From Bacteroides oleiciplenus YIT 12058 (lineage in GTDB: Bacteria > Bacteroidota > Bacteroidia > Bacteroidales > Bacteroidaceae), in contig NZ_JH992942.1 in assembly GCF_000315485.1 (NCBI RefSeq), forward strand, positions 660,028 to 724,027: a stretch of DNA of 64,000 nt. Reading direction: 5' to 3'. Position 1 is the stretch's first letter. Every line of letters starts with the position of its first letter. Below, one piece after another: positions 1-6,757 of the stretch. Position numbers and translations under genes: made by a program. Under the pieces are notes generated by a model that saw nothing but the letters and a program-made list of their open reading frames with translations, had not been told where the DNA came from and ran no database searches.

Positions 1-269
1 GTACGGTAGTAATCTTTTTGAAAATTGTAAACTTTGCGTAATTTTGGTGTTACAAAGTATAAGCACTTTCTCTTTAGTCGCAAAATACCGAGTAAATAGA
101 GTAAATATTTTACTGTTGACTTTAAGCCGGATTTGAAGGAGAAAAAATTTAAAAAAAACACTTCATAGCCTAAATCCTCTAATTTCCTATACAGCGCATA
201 AGATTGTAAAATAGTACCATAGTTACCTTTGCCTAACCATGTTACTAATGCTATTGTTCTTTTCTTCAT
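1..269 (-). CDS. Polysaccharide pyruvyl transferase-like protein, N-terminal part (runs off the left edge)
   Basis: The reverse strand from an ATG at 267-269 reads open to the window edge (89 codons). It begins MKKRTIALVTWLGKGNYGTI, followed by a LQSYALYRKLEDLGYEV-type helix. This G-NYG-x-LQ-yAL pattern is typical of the N-terminus of the polysaccharide pyruvyl transferase (WcaK/CsaB-like) family, which adds ketal pyruvate to surface glycans. It lies 80 bp downstream of rfbC on the same strand, as expected for a capsule operon. The coding sequence is AT-rich, like many CPS glycan-modifying genes. Only the first third or less of the protein is visible, so the assignment rests on one motif. A glycosyltransferase with a similar start is the main alternative. 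Confidence 0.6.
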   Translation of the reverse strand, partial: MKKRTIALVTWLGKGNYGTILQSYALYRKLEDLGYEVFFLNFFSFKSGLKSTVKYLLYLLGILRLKRKCLYFVTPKLRKVYNFQKDYYR

Positions 270-349
270 TATATTTACAAAATTGAAATAAAAAACGTAT
301 GTGTTAAATTGTCAAAATCTCTTGTAGGATATGCCTGCTCTTGAATTTA

Positions 350-922
350 TCACTCGTAAAGATCAATATGGTAGTCAAAAAGACTCTTGAAATCTCTCAA
401 TAACGCATGTTTCGTGTCTTTCTCGCTAAGTATCGCTTTATCAACCGGTATTTTCCAGTCTATTCCTATATCTCCATCCAAGATACTGATTCCACCGTCA
501 GCTTGCGGAGCATAATAGTTATCACATTTGTATTGAAATACAGCTACTTCGCTCAGTACGGCAAAACCATGGGCAAAACCTCTGGGAATAAAGAATTGAA
601 GATGATTATCTTCCGACAGTTCTACGGCTACATACTCACCGTATGTAGGCGAACCTTTACGGATATCTACCGCCACATCCAGCACGCTGCCTTTTACGCA
701 ACGCACCAGTTTACTTTGTGCAAAGGGTGGCTTCTGAAAATGAAGTCCACGCATCACTCCGTAAGATGACATACTCTCATTGTCCTGCACGAAATTCACT
801 TTGCGCACTTTCTCTTCGAATTCCCGTTGGGAAAAAGACTCGAAGAAATAACCGCGTGCGTCCTTGAGAAGGCGTGGCTCAATGATGGCCAAACCCTCTA
901 CGTTTGTCTTTTGTATAAACAC
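350..922 (-). CDS. rfbC: dTDP-4-dehydrorhamnose 3,5-epimerase
   Basis: This 190-residue protein is the usual length for RmlC/RfbC. It converts dTDP-4-keto-6-deoxyglucose to dTDP-4-keto-L-rhamnose in the cytoplasm, supplying dTDP-L-rhamnose for capsule or O-chain synthesis. Family signatures are clear: an N-terminal LLKDARGYFFESF segment, QDNESMSSYGVMRGLHFQ carrying the catalytic His of the GLHFQ motif, VKGSVLDVAVDIRKGSPTYG, and FIPRGFAHGFAVLSE. The rfbA, rfbB and rfbD partners are not in the window. They may lie further left or be supplied from elsewhere. The gene shares strand with the CPS operon but is cut off from its upstream half by the plus-strand cassette at 1869-6088. Confidence 0.95.
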   Translation of the reverse strand: MFIQKTNVEGLAIIEPRLLKDARGYFFESFSQREFEEKVRKVNFVQDNESMSSYGVMRGLHFQKPPFAQSKLVRCVKGSVLDVAVDIRKGSPTYGEYVAVELSEDNHLQFFIPRGFAHGFAVLSEVAVFQYKCDNYYAPQADGGISILDGDIGIDWKIPVDKAILSEKDTKHALLRDFKSLFDYHIDLYE

Positions 923-1234
923 TGTTTTTTAAAAGATGAAAGGTTTTATTTTAAAGATATATAGGGTATAGAAACCTTCGGATTGAAAATCCTGATGCTT
1001 ATGAGTGGCGGATAGCATATCCGCCAGAACGGATAACCTTGTCGCCCCATCCGGTTCCGAATATATGTTTTATGAGATAACTCCATAAATAACAGATTTT
1101 TATTATAGAAAATGTACGGAATTAAAATGAATACCGAAAAAAGTTTCAGAGAATATTTCCTGCTTACAGGATTTCTTTATAGCTATTTTATCTCTTCAAT
1201 AAAAGGGCTGGCCTTATCAACTGGCATCCTTCCC
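923..1234. other. Intergenic stretch upstream of rfbC with one strong hairpin
   Basis: No credible gene is seen in these 312 bp. A perfect 9-bp stem (TGGCGGATA, 3-nt loop, TATCCGCCA) lies at 1006-1026. It has no T-run on either side, so it is not an obvious intrinsic terminator. No clear TAnnTTTG promoter faces rfbC. If rfbC is transcribed from the CPS promoter near 12 kb, the message must cross the antisense cassette. Otherwise an unrecognised promoter lies here. Confidence 0.4.
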
Positions 1235-1663
1235 TTATTTTCTTTCCCTCCCCCTCGTCATCAGCATATTATTAATCTGTTGCCTCACATTATCTACCTT
1301 TGCCCCCGACGTCAGCCGGGAGGCGAAAGGAAGAAGAACCTCGATGAAGGCGCCTTTCACTACTGTGTCCTTGCCCACACCGGGCTCGCTGAGCATGATG
1401 CTCACCACACCGGCCAGATCGTGAGCGGTGGTGCATTCGCCCAAGAGGCGGGTGTACTCATGCACTTTTTTCACGTCGGGCACGTAAGTGAAGAGGTGGC
1501 ACTCGTCATCATTCAGACTTTCAATGCCCGCAGTTGCTTCGGGACGGATGGCGACCTCGGCAAACTGATCGCCGTAAAAGTTCTGAACGGCGGTAGCACC
1601 CGTGGGGACTATCATGTTCGTACCGCCGAATATTTTTATCTCTATTTCCGGTTTGTCGTTCAT
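1235..1663 (-). CDS. Hypothetical protein divergent from the primase-like cassette
   Basis: I do not recognise a named family. The frame is open from a TTG at 1723, but the likely start is the ATG at 1663, preceded by GGAGAGAG. It gives a 142-residue soluble protein beginning MNDKPEIEIKIFGGTNMIVP. An ATG at 1684 is the alternative. The protein has a short Gly-Gly-Thr-Asn beta segment and then a helical, charged body with EVLLPFASRLTSGAKVDNVR near the end. There is no signal peptide or membrane segment. It is divergent from the BT4734-like gene at 1869, with about 200 bp between them. From memory, Bacteroides CPS loci often carry a similar small protein next to VirE-type genes. That link is inference. 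Confidence 0.6.
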   Translation of the reverse strand: MNDKPEIEIKIFGGTNMIVPTGATAVQNFYGDQFAEVAIRPEATAGIESLNDDECHLFTYVPDVKKVHEYTRLLGECTTAHDLAGVVSIMLSEPGVGKDTVVKGAFIEVLLPFASRLTSGAKVDNVRQQINNMLMTRGRERK

Positions 1664-1780
1664 AGTTATATTTTCTCTCTCCATTTTTATCTTTTCTTCT
1701 TGGCTTGTTTCATTTATTTTCAATGAATTATCAACGAATGCTCAATGAATGTAAACACTTTGTAAACGCCTGTATGAGTG

Positions 1781-1812
1781 TTGTATAAGACGGGATGTAT
1801 GCTGTATCTTTG
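1781..1812 (+). promoter_or_regulatory. Candidate sigma-ABfr promoter of the primase-like cassette
   Basis: A perfect Bacteroides -7 element TATCTTTG (TAnnTTTG) lies at 1805-1812, with a TTG at 1781-1783, 21 bp upstream. Predicted transcription would start near 1819, giving a leader of about 50 nt before the ATG at 1869. The short direct repeat CAATGAAT occurs at 1721 and 1743, just upstream. Confidence 0.55.
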
Positions 1813-1868
1813 TTGACATAAATCTGATGAATATAAAATATATCTTTAATTAAATTAGAATCAACGTC

Positions 1869-2435
1869 ATGAAAGAATATATCATGTCTTTTTTCAATGC
1901 TCCCGTCACTAATAAAGTACCTGCGGGAGTGTGCAGTGTGGCAGGGCTTCATGCCTACATTTCTTCCGATTCTCATCTGGAGGAGATGACGCAGAGAGTA
2001 AGGAGCAATGTGGAAAACGATAAGGCGTTCCGTGGAAAAAAGCAGACATTGCTGCCTTACGTCACGCCTGCCGGAGTCTTCTCGTACTGTCGTGAGCAGT
2101 GCATCGTGGTGCCATCGGGACTATTCGTGATAGACATCGATCACCTTACTTCTACCGAAGAGGCCGCAATGTGGCGCGACCGCCTCTTTGCCGACGAAGT
2201 GTTGCAGCCCGACCTTGCTTTTGTAAGCCCAGGTGCCAAAGGAGTGAAGCTCTTTGTATCCTACCGTATGAGCCTCACGGATACGCTTGAACAGTCGTTT
2301 GACAATGCTGTGCACACCGCTTGGGATTATCTGGAATGGAAGCACGGCTTGAAAGCCGACACCGCCAACGCCGATATGTCGAGAGCCTGTTTCCTGGCAC
2401 ATGATGCAAATTGTAAATTAAAAATTAATAGTTGA
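1869..2435 (+). CDS. BT4734-like / VirE N-terminal domain protein (archaeo-eukaryotic primase-like)
   Basis: This 188-residue protein matches the BT4734_N ('VirE N-terminal') domain, which belongs to the archaeo-eukaryotic primase (AEP) superfamily as I recall it. The expected motifs are present in order: FVIDIDH (Asp89 and Asp91, the metal-binding DxD), SPGAKGVKLFV (120-130, motif II) and DMSRACFL (169-176, motif III). It is probably the polymerase/primase half of a split primase-helicase, the other half being the DUF3987 gene 24 bp downstream. Many relatives carry both in one chain. The last residues (NCKLKINS) are encoded by an AT-rich intergenic-type repeat, which suggests the natural C-terminus has been replaced. 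An internal ATG at 1884 is a possible alternative start. Confidence 0.75.
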   Translation: MKEYIMSFFNAPVTNKVPAGVCSVAGLHAYISSDSHLEEMTQRVRSNVENDKAFRGKKQTLLPYVTPAGVFSYCREQCIVVPSGLFVIDIDHLTSTEEAAMWRDRLFADEVLQPDLAFVSPGAKGVKLFVSYRMSLTDTLEQSFDNAVHTAWDYLEWKHGLKADTANADMSRACFLAHDANCKLKINS

Positions 2436-2459
2436 TAATTAATATTTTCTCCTCTTTTC

Positions 2460-4271
2460 ATGAACGAAATTGATATTATTGAACAATTGACTATTGCCGT
2501 TGAACAGGCGCGAGTCAATCTTGCACCTACTTATCAGGAATATATGCCGTTGGCTTTCGCCGTGGCTAATAGTTGCGGCGAAGCGGGACGGAGTTTTTTC
2601 CATCGTCTTTGCAGTTTGTCCGACAAGTATCGGCAGAACGAAGCCGACAAGCTTTACAGCCATGCTTTGCAGAATGGGCGGGGAGGCAATTCACTTGGAA
2701 CAGTGTTCCATCTCGCCCAATTGGCAGGTGTACGCCTCGACAAGAAACTTGCAAACTTGCAAAACTTGCAGACCCCTTACACACCCGCACCCGCGAGCAA
2801 AACATTCGCGCCCGCGCACGAACCACCTGCACCCGTGCACGTACAAAAAGAGAGCAACGAAAATCCCGCCTCCCTGCCTTGCTTTCCGGACTACCAGTGG
2901 CCCCATTTCCTGCAACAGGTGATAGACTGCGGCGACACACCCGCCCAAAGAGACATCTTGTTGCTGGGAGCTGTAACCGTGTTCGGTGCCACCCTCAACA
3001 AGTTGCTGTGCTTCACCTACGGGCGCAAGAGCAAATATCCGTGCCTGCAAACCTTCATCATCGCTCCGCCCGCTTCCGGAAAAGGCGCACTGACGTGGGT
3101 GCGCCGACTGGCAGAACCTATACACGACTCGCTGATGGATGCATACAGCGAAAAGATGAAAATCTACCGCCGCGAGAAAGCACAGTGGGACGTGTTGGGC
3201 AAAGAAAAGGCGAAAACGCCTGAACCCGAACAGCCTTGCATGAAGATGTTTCTCATCGCAGGTGATAACTCCGGCGCCGGTATGCTGGAGAACCTGATGG
3301 ACGCTGATGGTGTCGGACTGATATGCGAAACCGAAGCCGACACCGTGAGCACGGCCACCGGCACAGACTACGGACATTGGAGCGATACGCTCCGCAAGAG
3401 TTACGACCACGAGCGGCTCGCCTACAACCGCCGCACCAACCACGAATATCGCGAATGTAAAAAATCATGTCTCAGTATACTGCTCAGTGGCACGCCCTCC
3501 CAGGTGAAGCCGCTCATCCCGTCGGCAGAGAACGGATTGTTCTCGCGTCAGGTGTTCTACTGCATGCCTCCCATCCATGAGTGGGTGGATCAGTTCGACC
3601 AGTCCGGGAGCGATTACGACACTCTGTTCACCGCTTGGGGCGAACGCTGGAAACACTTGCTCGATGCCCTGACGGCTGCTGTAAGCGGTATAAACCTGAA
3701 GCTTACCCAAGAGCAGAAAGAGGAATTCAACGTTCACCTCTCATGCGTATTCGGCCGTGCCAGTGTGGTTCATGGCGACCACATGAAAAGTGCGGTGGCA
3801 CGTATCGCCATTAATATCTGCCGCATCATCAGCATTGTAGCATTGATACGCTCGCTCGACGCCCTGTTGATGTCGGGCTCGACGGACGACCTTGTAAAAG
3901 CCCTGATGTCATGTCCGGGCCTGTCGCCTTCATCCCACGTTCCACAAGAGAATGTGCAAGACGGGGTGGTACCGGAGTTCGACCTTGCCGTCAGCAGTGA
4001 AGACTTTCACGCCGTTCTGGCGCTCACGGAGCCTCTTTACCTGCATTCGTGCCATATCCTTTCGCTTCTTCCGTCTACTGATACGGTGCAGCAGAAAGCA
4101 CCGCAGGGGGCTTTCCTGGATTTGCTGCCCCTCAGCTTCACTCGTAGTCAGGCTCTTCAGGCAAGCGCTCGGTGCGGAATACCTCCCAATACACTCGACT
4201 CGCTGCTGAAACGCATGACCGACAAAGGCCAGTTAGTGAAGAACGGCAGGGGAGAATACAAGTTTTATTGA
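2460..4271 (+). CDS. DUF3987 primase-helicase-like ATPase
   Basis: This 603-residue protein lies directly after the BT4734-like gene. Residues 20-95 resemble a PriCT-type helical primase C-terminal domain (SFFHRLCSLSDKYRQNEADK and a GGNSLGTVFHLAQ segment). A Pro/Ala-rich linker (about 105-140) follows, then a P-loop ATPase domain: Walker A APPASGKGA at 202-210 and a Walker B-like GLICETEAD near 285-293. This layout is typical of DUF3987 proteins, which are taken to be superfamily-3-like helicases of mobile elements. A C-terminal winged-helix-like segment ends the protein (TLDSLLKRMTDKGQLVKNG). The 24-bp spacing from the upstream gene implies co-transcription. No replication origin or integrase of its own is visible, so the module looks domesticated or relict. 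Confidence 0.75.
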   Translation: MNEIDIIEQLTIAVEQARVNLAPTYQEYMPLAFAVANSCGEAGRSFFHRLCSLSDKYRQNEADKLYSHALQNGRGGNSLGTVFHLAQLAGVRLDKKLANLQNLQTPYTPAPASKTFAPAHEPPAPVHVQKESNENPASLPCFPDYQWPHFLQQVIDCGDTPAQRDILLLGAVTVFGATLNKLLCFTYGRKSKYPCLQTFIIAPPASGKGALTWVRRLAEPIHDSLMDAYSEKMKIYRREKAQWDVLGKEKAKTPEPEQPCMKMFLIAGDNSGAGMLENLMDADGVGLICETEADTVSTATGTDYGHWSDTLRKSYDHERLAYNRRTNHEYRECKKSCLSILLSGTPSQVKPLIPSAENGLFSRQVFYCMPPIHEWVDQFDQSGSDYDTLFTAWGERWKHLLDALTAAVSGINLKLTQEQKEEFNVHLSCVFGRASVVHGDHMKSAVARIAINICRIISIVALIRSLDALLMSGSTDDLVKALMSCPGLSPSSHVPQENVQDGVVPEFDLAVSSEDFHAVLALTEPLYLHSCHILSLLPSTDTVQQKAPQGAFLDLLPLSFTRSQALQASARCGIPPNTLDSLLKRMTDKGQLVKNGRGEYKFY

Positions 4272-4361
4272 TGCTTAAAAATCAAGTTTGCCTCGCACGC
4301 CTGTATGTGTGCGTGTGAAAGTCCCTGCAAGAATTGCAAGTTTGCAAGTTTAGCCAGCTTC

Positions 4362-4389
4362 TTATTTTTTCCCAACTGGGAAAAAATAA
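4362..4389. repeat. 28-bp near-perfect palindrome between DUF3987 and DUF4248 genes
   Basis: Two 13-bp arms (4362-4374 and 4377-4389) around a 2-bp centre read TTATTTTTTCCCA / TGGGAAAAAATAA. As RNA it gives a CCCA/TGGG stem flanked by A and T runs on both strands, as in a bidirectional terminator. As DNA it could be an operator. The 193-bp gap it lies in also has several copies of the word TTGCAAG. Confidence 0.6.
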
Positions 4390-4464
4390 TTTTCCAATAG
4401 GCTAGTAGTTTCGTCCCTTCTTACATATCGGAATCATTATTTTTTAATTTTTAATTTAACAACT

Positions 4465-4680
4465 ATGTCTTTTCACCCCATCTCCATGACGAAGAGCGAA
4501 TTGTCTCTTCTCTACTTTCCGAAGTCAACGCCCGCAGTGGGTACCAACCGTTTGATGCGTTGGGTTCACGGCTGTCCTCCCTTGATGGAGGAACTGGAAA
4601 TCACCGGCTATCATCGTTTTCAGAAGTTGCTCACCTCCCGGCAAGTGTTGCTGATTACCCGTCACTTGGGTGAACCGTAA
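4465..4680 (+). CDS. DUF4248 domain protein
   Basis: This 71-residue protein contains the ELSLLYFPKSTPAVGTNRLM and PLMEEL...TGYHRFQKLLTSRQVLLI pattern of DUF4248. These small Bacteroidales proteins are regularly found between VirE/DUF3987 genes and HU-like DNA-binding genes. The family's function is unknown to me. The shape (short helices, basic surface, no signal peptide) would fit a helix-turn-helix DNA-binding or adaptor protein, but that is a guess. It begins at the ATG at 4465, after an AT-rich TTTTTAATTTTTAATTTAAC leader. Confidence 0.75.
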   Translation: MSFHPISMTKSELSLLYFPKSTPAVGTNRLMRWVHGCPPLMEELEITGYHRFQKLLTSRQVLLITRHLGEP

Positions 4681-4733
4681 AGAATAAACAGGCGGAACCC
4701 ATGCAAACCCATAAGCCGGTTTCCGGCCTGTTT

Positions 4734-4794
4734 TATCTTTGCGGCAGAGATAAGTTGACAAGGTTTCAGTTGACAACTTGTCAACTGAAAACCT
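4734..4794 (+). promoter_or_regulatory. Promoter and palindromic leader of the HU-like gene
   Basis: A perfect -7 element TATCTTTG lies at 4734-4741. Just downstream, a long inverted repeat (AGGTTTCAGTTGACAA at 4761-4776 against 4778-4794, one bulged base, one-base centre) would fall at about +13 to +46 of the transcript. The repeat could be an operator or a 5'-UTR stem. The word GTTGAC/GTCAAC occurs several times within it. No convincing -33 element is seen. Confidence 0.5.
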
Positions 4795-4831
4795 CGTCAA
4801 TCAACTAACTATTAACTAATTTATTGAGATT

Positions 4832-5335
4832 ATGGGAATCAAAGTAAAAGCCCGTCAGACCAAACTGGCGGTAGGCCCCTCGAAAGGGGAGTATCGCTTC
4901 ATCATGCAGGCAGAAATCTACAGCACGCTGAAGCAGGAAAAAGTTATATCCGAAGCCTCCATCCGGTCGGGAATACCGAAGGGAAGCCTCAATGCCTCCT
5001 GGCAAGCTATCGGCGACGTTGTCAAGGCATGGGCCACCGAAGGCCATTCCGTAGCCGTTCCCGGACTGGGCACCATGCGCTTCGGTCTGCAAGCCGGGGC
5101 GGTGACCAAAGTAGAGGATGTGAGTGCGGGACTCATCACCACCCGCAAAGTTATTTTCACCCCCAGTACCAACATCAAGCAGGAGCTGAAGGATACCTCC
5201 GTCAACATCACCTGCTACGACAAGGACGGAAAGGTCATCAAGCAGGTGACTTCCGCCGACCCGGGTGACGTGGATGATGGCGGAGGAAGTGGCGGTTCCG
5301 GAGAAGGAGGCCTTGAAGAGGACCCGCTTGGATAA
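4832..5335 (+). CDS. HU-like DNA-binding protein (HU-HIG type)
   Basis: This 167-residue protein belongs to the Bacteroidetes HU/IHF-like family with an N-terminal HU-HIG domain. Visible features are MGIKVKARQTKLAVGPSKGEYRF at the start, an ASIRSGIPKGSL helix segment, VPGLGTMRFGLQ (equivalent to the HU 'PGFGTF' beta-arm root) and TTRKVIFTPSTNIK (equivalent to the HU conserved strand). After residue 140 there is a Gly/Asp/Glu-rich tail (DVDDGGGSGGSGEGGLEE) that is probably disordered. The protein should bind DNA non-specifically and is a standard member of this VirE/DUF4248/amidase cassette. It has its own candidate promoter at 4734. Confidence 0.85.
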   Translation: MGIKVKARQTKLAVGPSKGEYRFIMQAEIYSTLKQEKVISEASIRSGIPKGSLNASWQAIGDVVKAWATEGHSVAVPGLGTMRFGLQAGAVTKVEDVSAGLITTRKVIFTPSTNIKQELKDTSVNITCYDKDGKVIKQVTSADPGDVDDGGGSGGSGEGGLEEDPLG

Positions 5336-5438
5336 ATTAAAAATTAAAGGCTGCGCGGTGCAGGGAGATGGATACCGTTTGCGTAAGTAGTCATTGCGCG
5401 GCTTATAATTAATAATTGATATTTAATAATTAATATTT

Positions 5439-5573
5439 ATGACCGACTCTGTAAAAAAGAACAAAATTACTTGGGTGTCTTTGCTCAAGGCTATCATTCA
5501 GGCAGCCATTGCGGCGCTCACGGCACTCGGGGTGACCAGTTGTTCAACTGCTATTGGATATATGGTGCTATGA
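5439..5573 (+). CDS. Smalltalk-type micro-protein (44 residues)
   Basis: An ATG at 5439 opens a 44-codon gene ending at the TGA 5571-5573. The protein starts MTDSVKKNKITWVSLLKAII and continues with QAAIAALTALGVTSCS. The pattern of a short basic start, an amphipathic or membrane helix and the closing ALGVTSC matches the 'smalltalk' micro-proteins that often precede N-acetylmuramoyl-L-alanine amidase genes in Bacteroides. The GVTSC could be a lipobox, making it a small lipoprotein. Its stop overlaps the start of the amidase gene (ATGA), so the two are translationally coupled. That suggests a holin-like or accessory role for the amidase, which is inference. Confidence 0.8.
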   Translation: MTDSVKKNKITWVSLLKAIIQAAIAALTALGVTSCSTAIGYMVL

Positions 5574-6088
5574 TACAAGAGACATTTCCTATGACTGTGG
5601 GTGGGGAGGAGGTGCTCAATGAGCGCGAACTTCTCACCGGGGTGGAGAGCGGACTGATGATGGACTCCACCGACTCGGTGCGCTACATCATCCTGCACTG
5701 CTCCGCTACCCGTTGCAACTGCGATTACACCGTGGAGCAACTCTTGCGTGACCATCGTGCCCGCGGATTTCGCACCATCGGCTATCACTTCTATGTCCGC
5801 CGCGACGGTGTTGTCAGTCAGCACCGCCGGTTGCTCGAAGTGGGGGCTCATTGCCGTCCTTTCAACCGGTGTTCCATCGGTGTATGCTACGAAGGTGGAC
5901 TGGACACAGAAGGACATCCCGCCGACACGCTTACTCCGGAGCAGTTTGAGCAACTGGAACAGCTTCTGTCCCGATTGTTGAAGCTCTTTCCGGTAGCTCA
6001 GCTCAGAGGTCATCGCGACATGCCGGGCAGTGTGCCCAAAGCATGTCCCTGTCTCGACTGCCAATCCGTGTTCCAAGCCATACTCTGA
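5570..6088 (+). CDS. N-acetylmuramoyl-L-alanine amidase (amidase_2 fold)
   Basis: The start is the ATG at 5570, which overlaps the stop of the micro-protein by 4 bp and gives 172 residues. The frame stays open further upstream, but that part is antisense-like and covered by the micro-protein. The fold is T7-lysozyme-like: YIILHCSAT with zinc ligand His43, GYHFYVRRDG, GAHCRPFNRCSIGVCYEGG, and LRGHRDMPG...KACPCLD with His148 and Cys159 as the remaining ligands. It would cleave the MurNAc-L-Ala bond of peptidoglycan. No classical signal peptide is seen, so export may rely on the coupled micro-protein. The gene is convergent with, and its 3' end overlaps by 86 bp, the capsule phosphatase gene. 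Confidence 0.88.
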   Translation: MIQETFPMTVGGEEVLNERELLTGVESGLMMDSTDSVRYIILHCSATRCNCDYTVEQLLRDHRARGFRTIGYHFYVRRDGVVSQHRRLLEVGAHCRPFNRCSIGVCYEGGLDTEGHPADTLTPEQFEQLEQLLSRLLKLFPVAQLRGHRDMPGSVPKACPCLDCQSVFQAIL

Positions 6089-6752
6089 AATTCTCCGGAG
6101 AATGCATATCGGTTCCTGTCAGGTCGTACATCCCCGCTTTCAGCAGGGATGCGGCCTTTTTTTGTGCATGCGCGCCATATATTCCCGTCAGTGACGGAAG
6201 GTTCAACTGGAAAGCGATTCCCTCATGCTTCAAGGCGCGGTAATCGGGCATGTCCATGTACAGATAACGTTCGGGATGTGCCAGCAACGGTCGGTAGCCT
6301 TTCGCTTGAATGCGCTTCAGGATAGACAGCAAATTCATGGGCGGGTTGAAACAGGAAGTTTCCACCAGCAGATATTGCCTGTAGCCTTCGTGGAGTGGGA
6401 GCAGGTCATCGGCTTCCAGACGCTCCGTGAAGAGGTTGTCCATCATGTATTCAGCAGCCAGGTTCAGATCCACCGTGCCGCAATAGGCATCTTCCGGCTT
6501 CCGGAATTTTTCTTTCAATTCTTGGAATCTTTCTTTCAGCCCGGCGTTGGTATTGGGTATATCCTCCATGATATGGGGAGTAAACCACACTTTGCGGACG
6601 CCTTGGCGTTTCATTTCCGCAAGAATCTGAAGCGACTCGTCCATTGTCTTCACGCCGTCGTCCACCCCGGGCAATATGTGGGAGTGGTAGTCGGTCATTT
6701 CGCAAAGGATGCCACTTGCCGCGACGGATTGGAATTTAGAAAATGGCCACAT
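6003..6752 (-). CDS. CpsB/YwqE-like PHP-fold tyrosine phosphatase, C-terminus altered
   Basis: This 249-residue protein is the length of Bacteroides CpsB/YwqE-type phosphatases, which remove phosphate from the Wzc tyrosine kinase encoded just upstream (5-bp gap). The PHP metal-binding motif DYHSHILPGVDDGV is near residues 21-34. WFTPHIMEDIPN, LVETSCFNPP, LAHPERY and DLTGTDMHS supply further metal and active-site positions. Family similarity appears to stop just after GTDMHSPENFR. The last 26 residues (about 6006-6083) are encoded opposite the 3' end of the amidase gene and do not look like the family C-terminus. The metal-binding core is intact, so activity is likely kept. The junction falls at 6088, the end of the inserted cassette. 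Confidence 0.85.
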   Translation of the reverse strand: MWPFSKFQSVAASGILCEMTDYHSHILPGVDDGVKTMDESLQILAEMKRQGVRKVWFTPHIMEDIPNTNAGLKERFQELKEKFRKPEDAYCGTVDLNLAAEYMMDNLFTERLEADDLLPLHEGYRQYLLVETSCFNPPMNLLSILKRIQAKGYRPLLAHPERYLYMDMPDYRALKHEGIAFQLNLPSLTGIYGAHAQKKAASLLKAGMYDLTGTDMHSPENFRVWLGTRIGSRDRDMLWAHCPACRDDL

Positions 6753-6757
6753 GAGTT

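Noticed and set aside
1112..1726. 204-codon plus-strand frame opposite the hypothetical gene at 1235-1663
   Set aside because: It is antisense to a better-supported gene and has low-complexity, shadow-like composition.
2691..3443. 250-codon minus-strand frame opposite the DUF3987 gene
   Set aside because: The plus-strand protein has Walker motifs and operon context. The antisense frame has none.
5471..5569. Longer N-terminus for the amidase from a GTG-type start
   Set aside because: This stretch is occupied by the 44-codon micro-protein in another frame. The ATG at 5570 gives an ATGA overlap and a family-like start.
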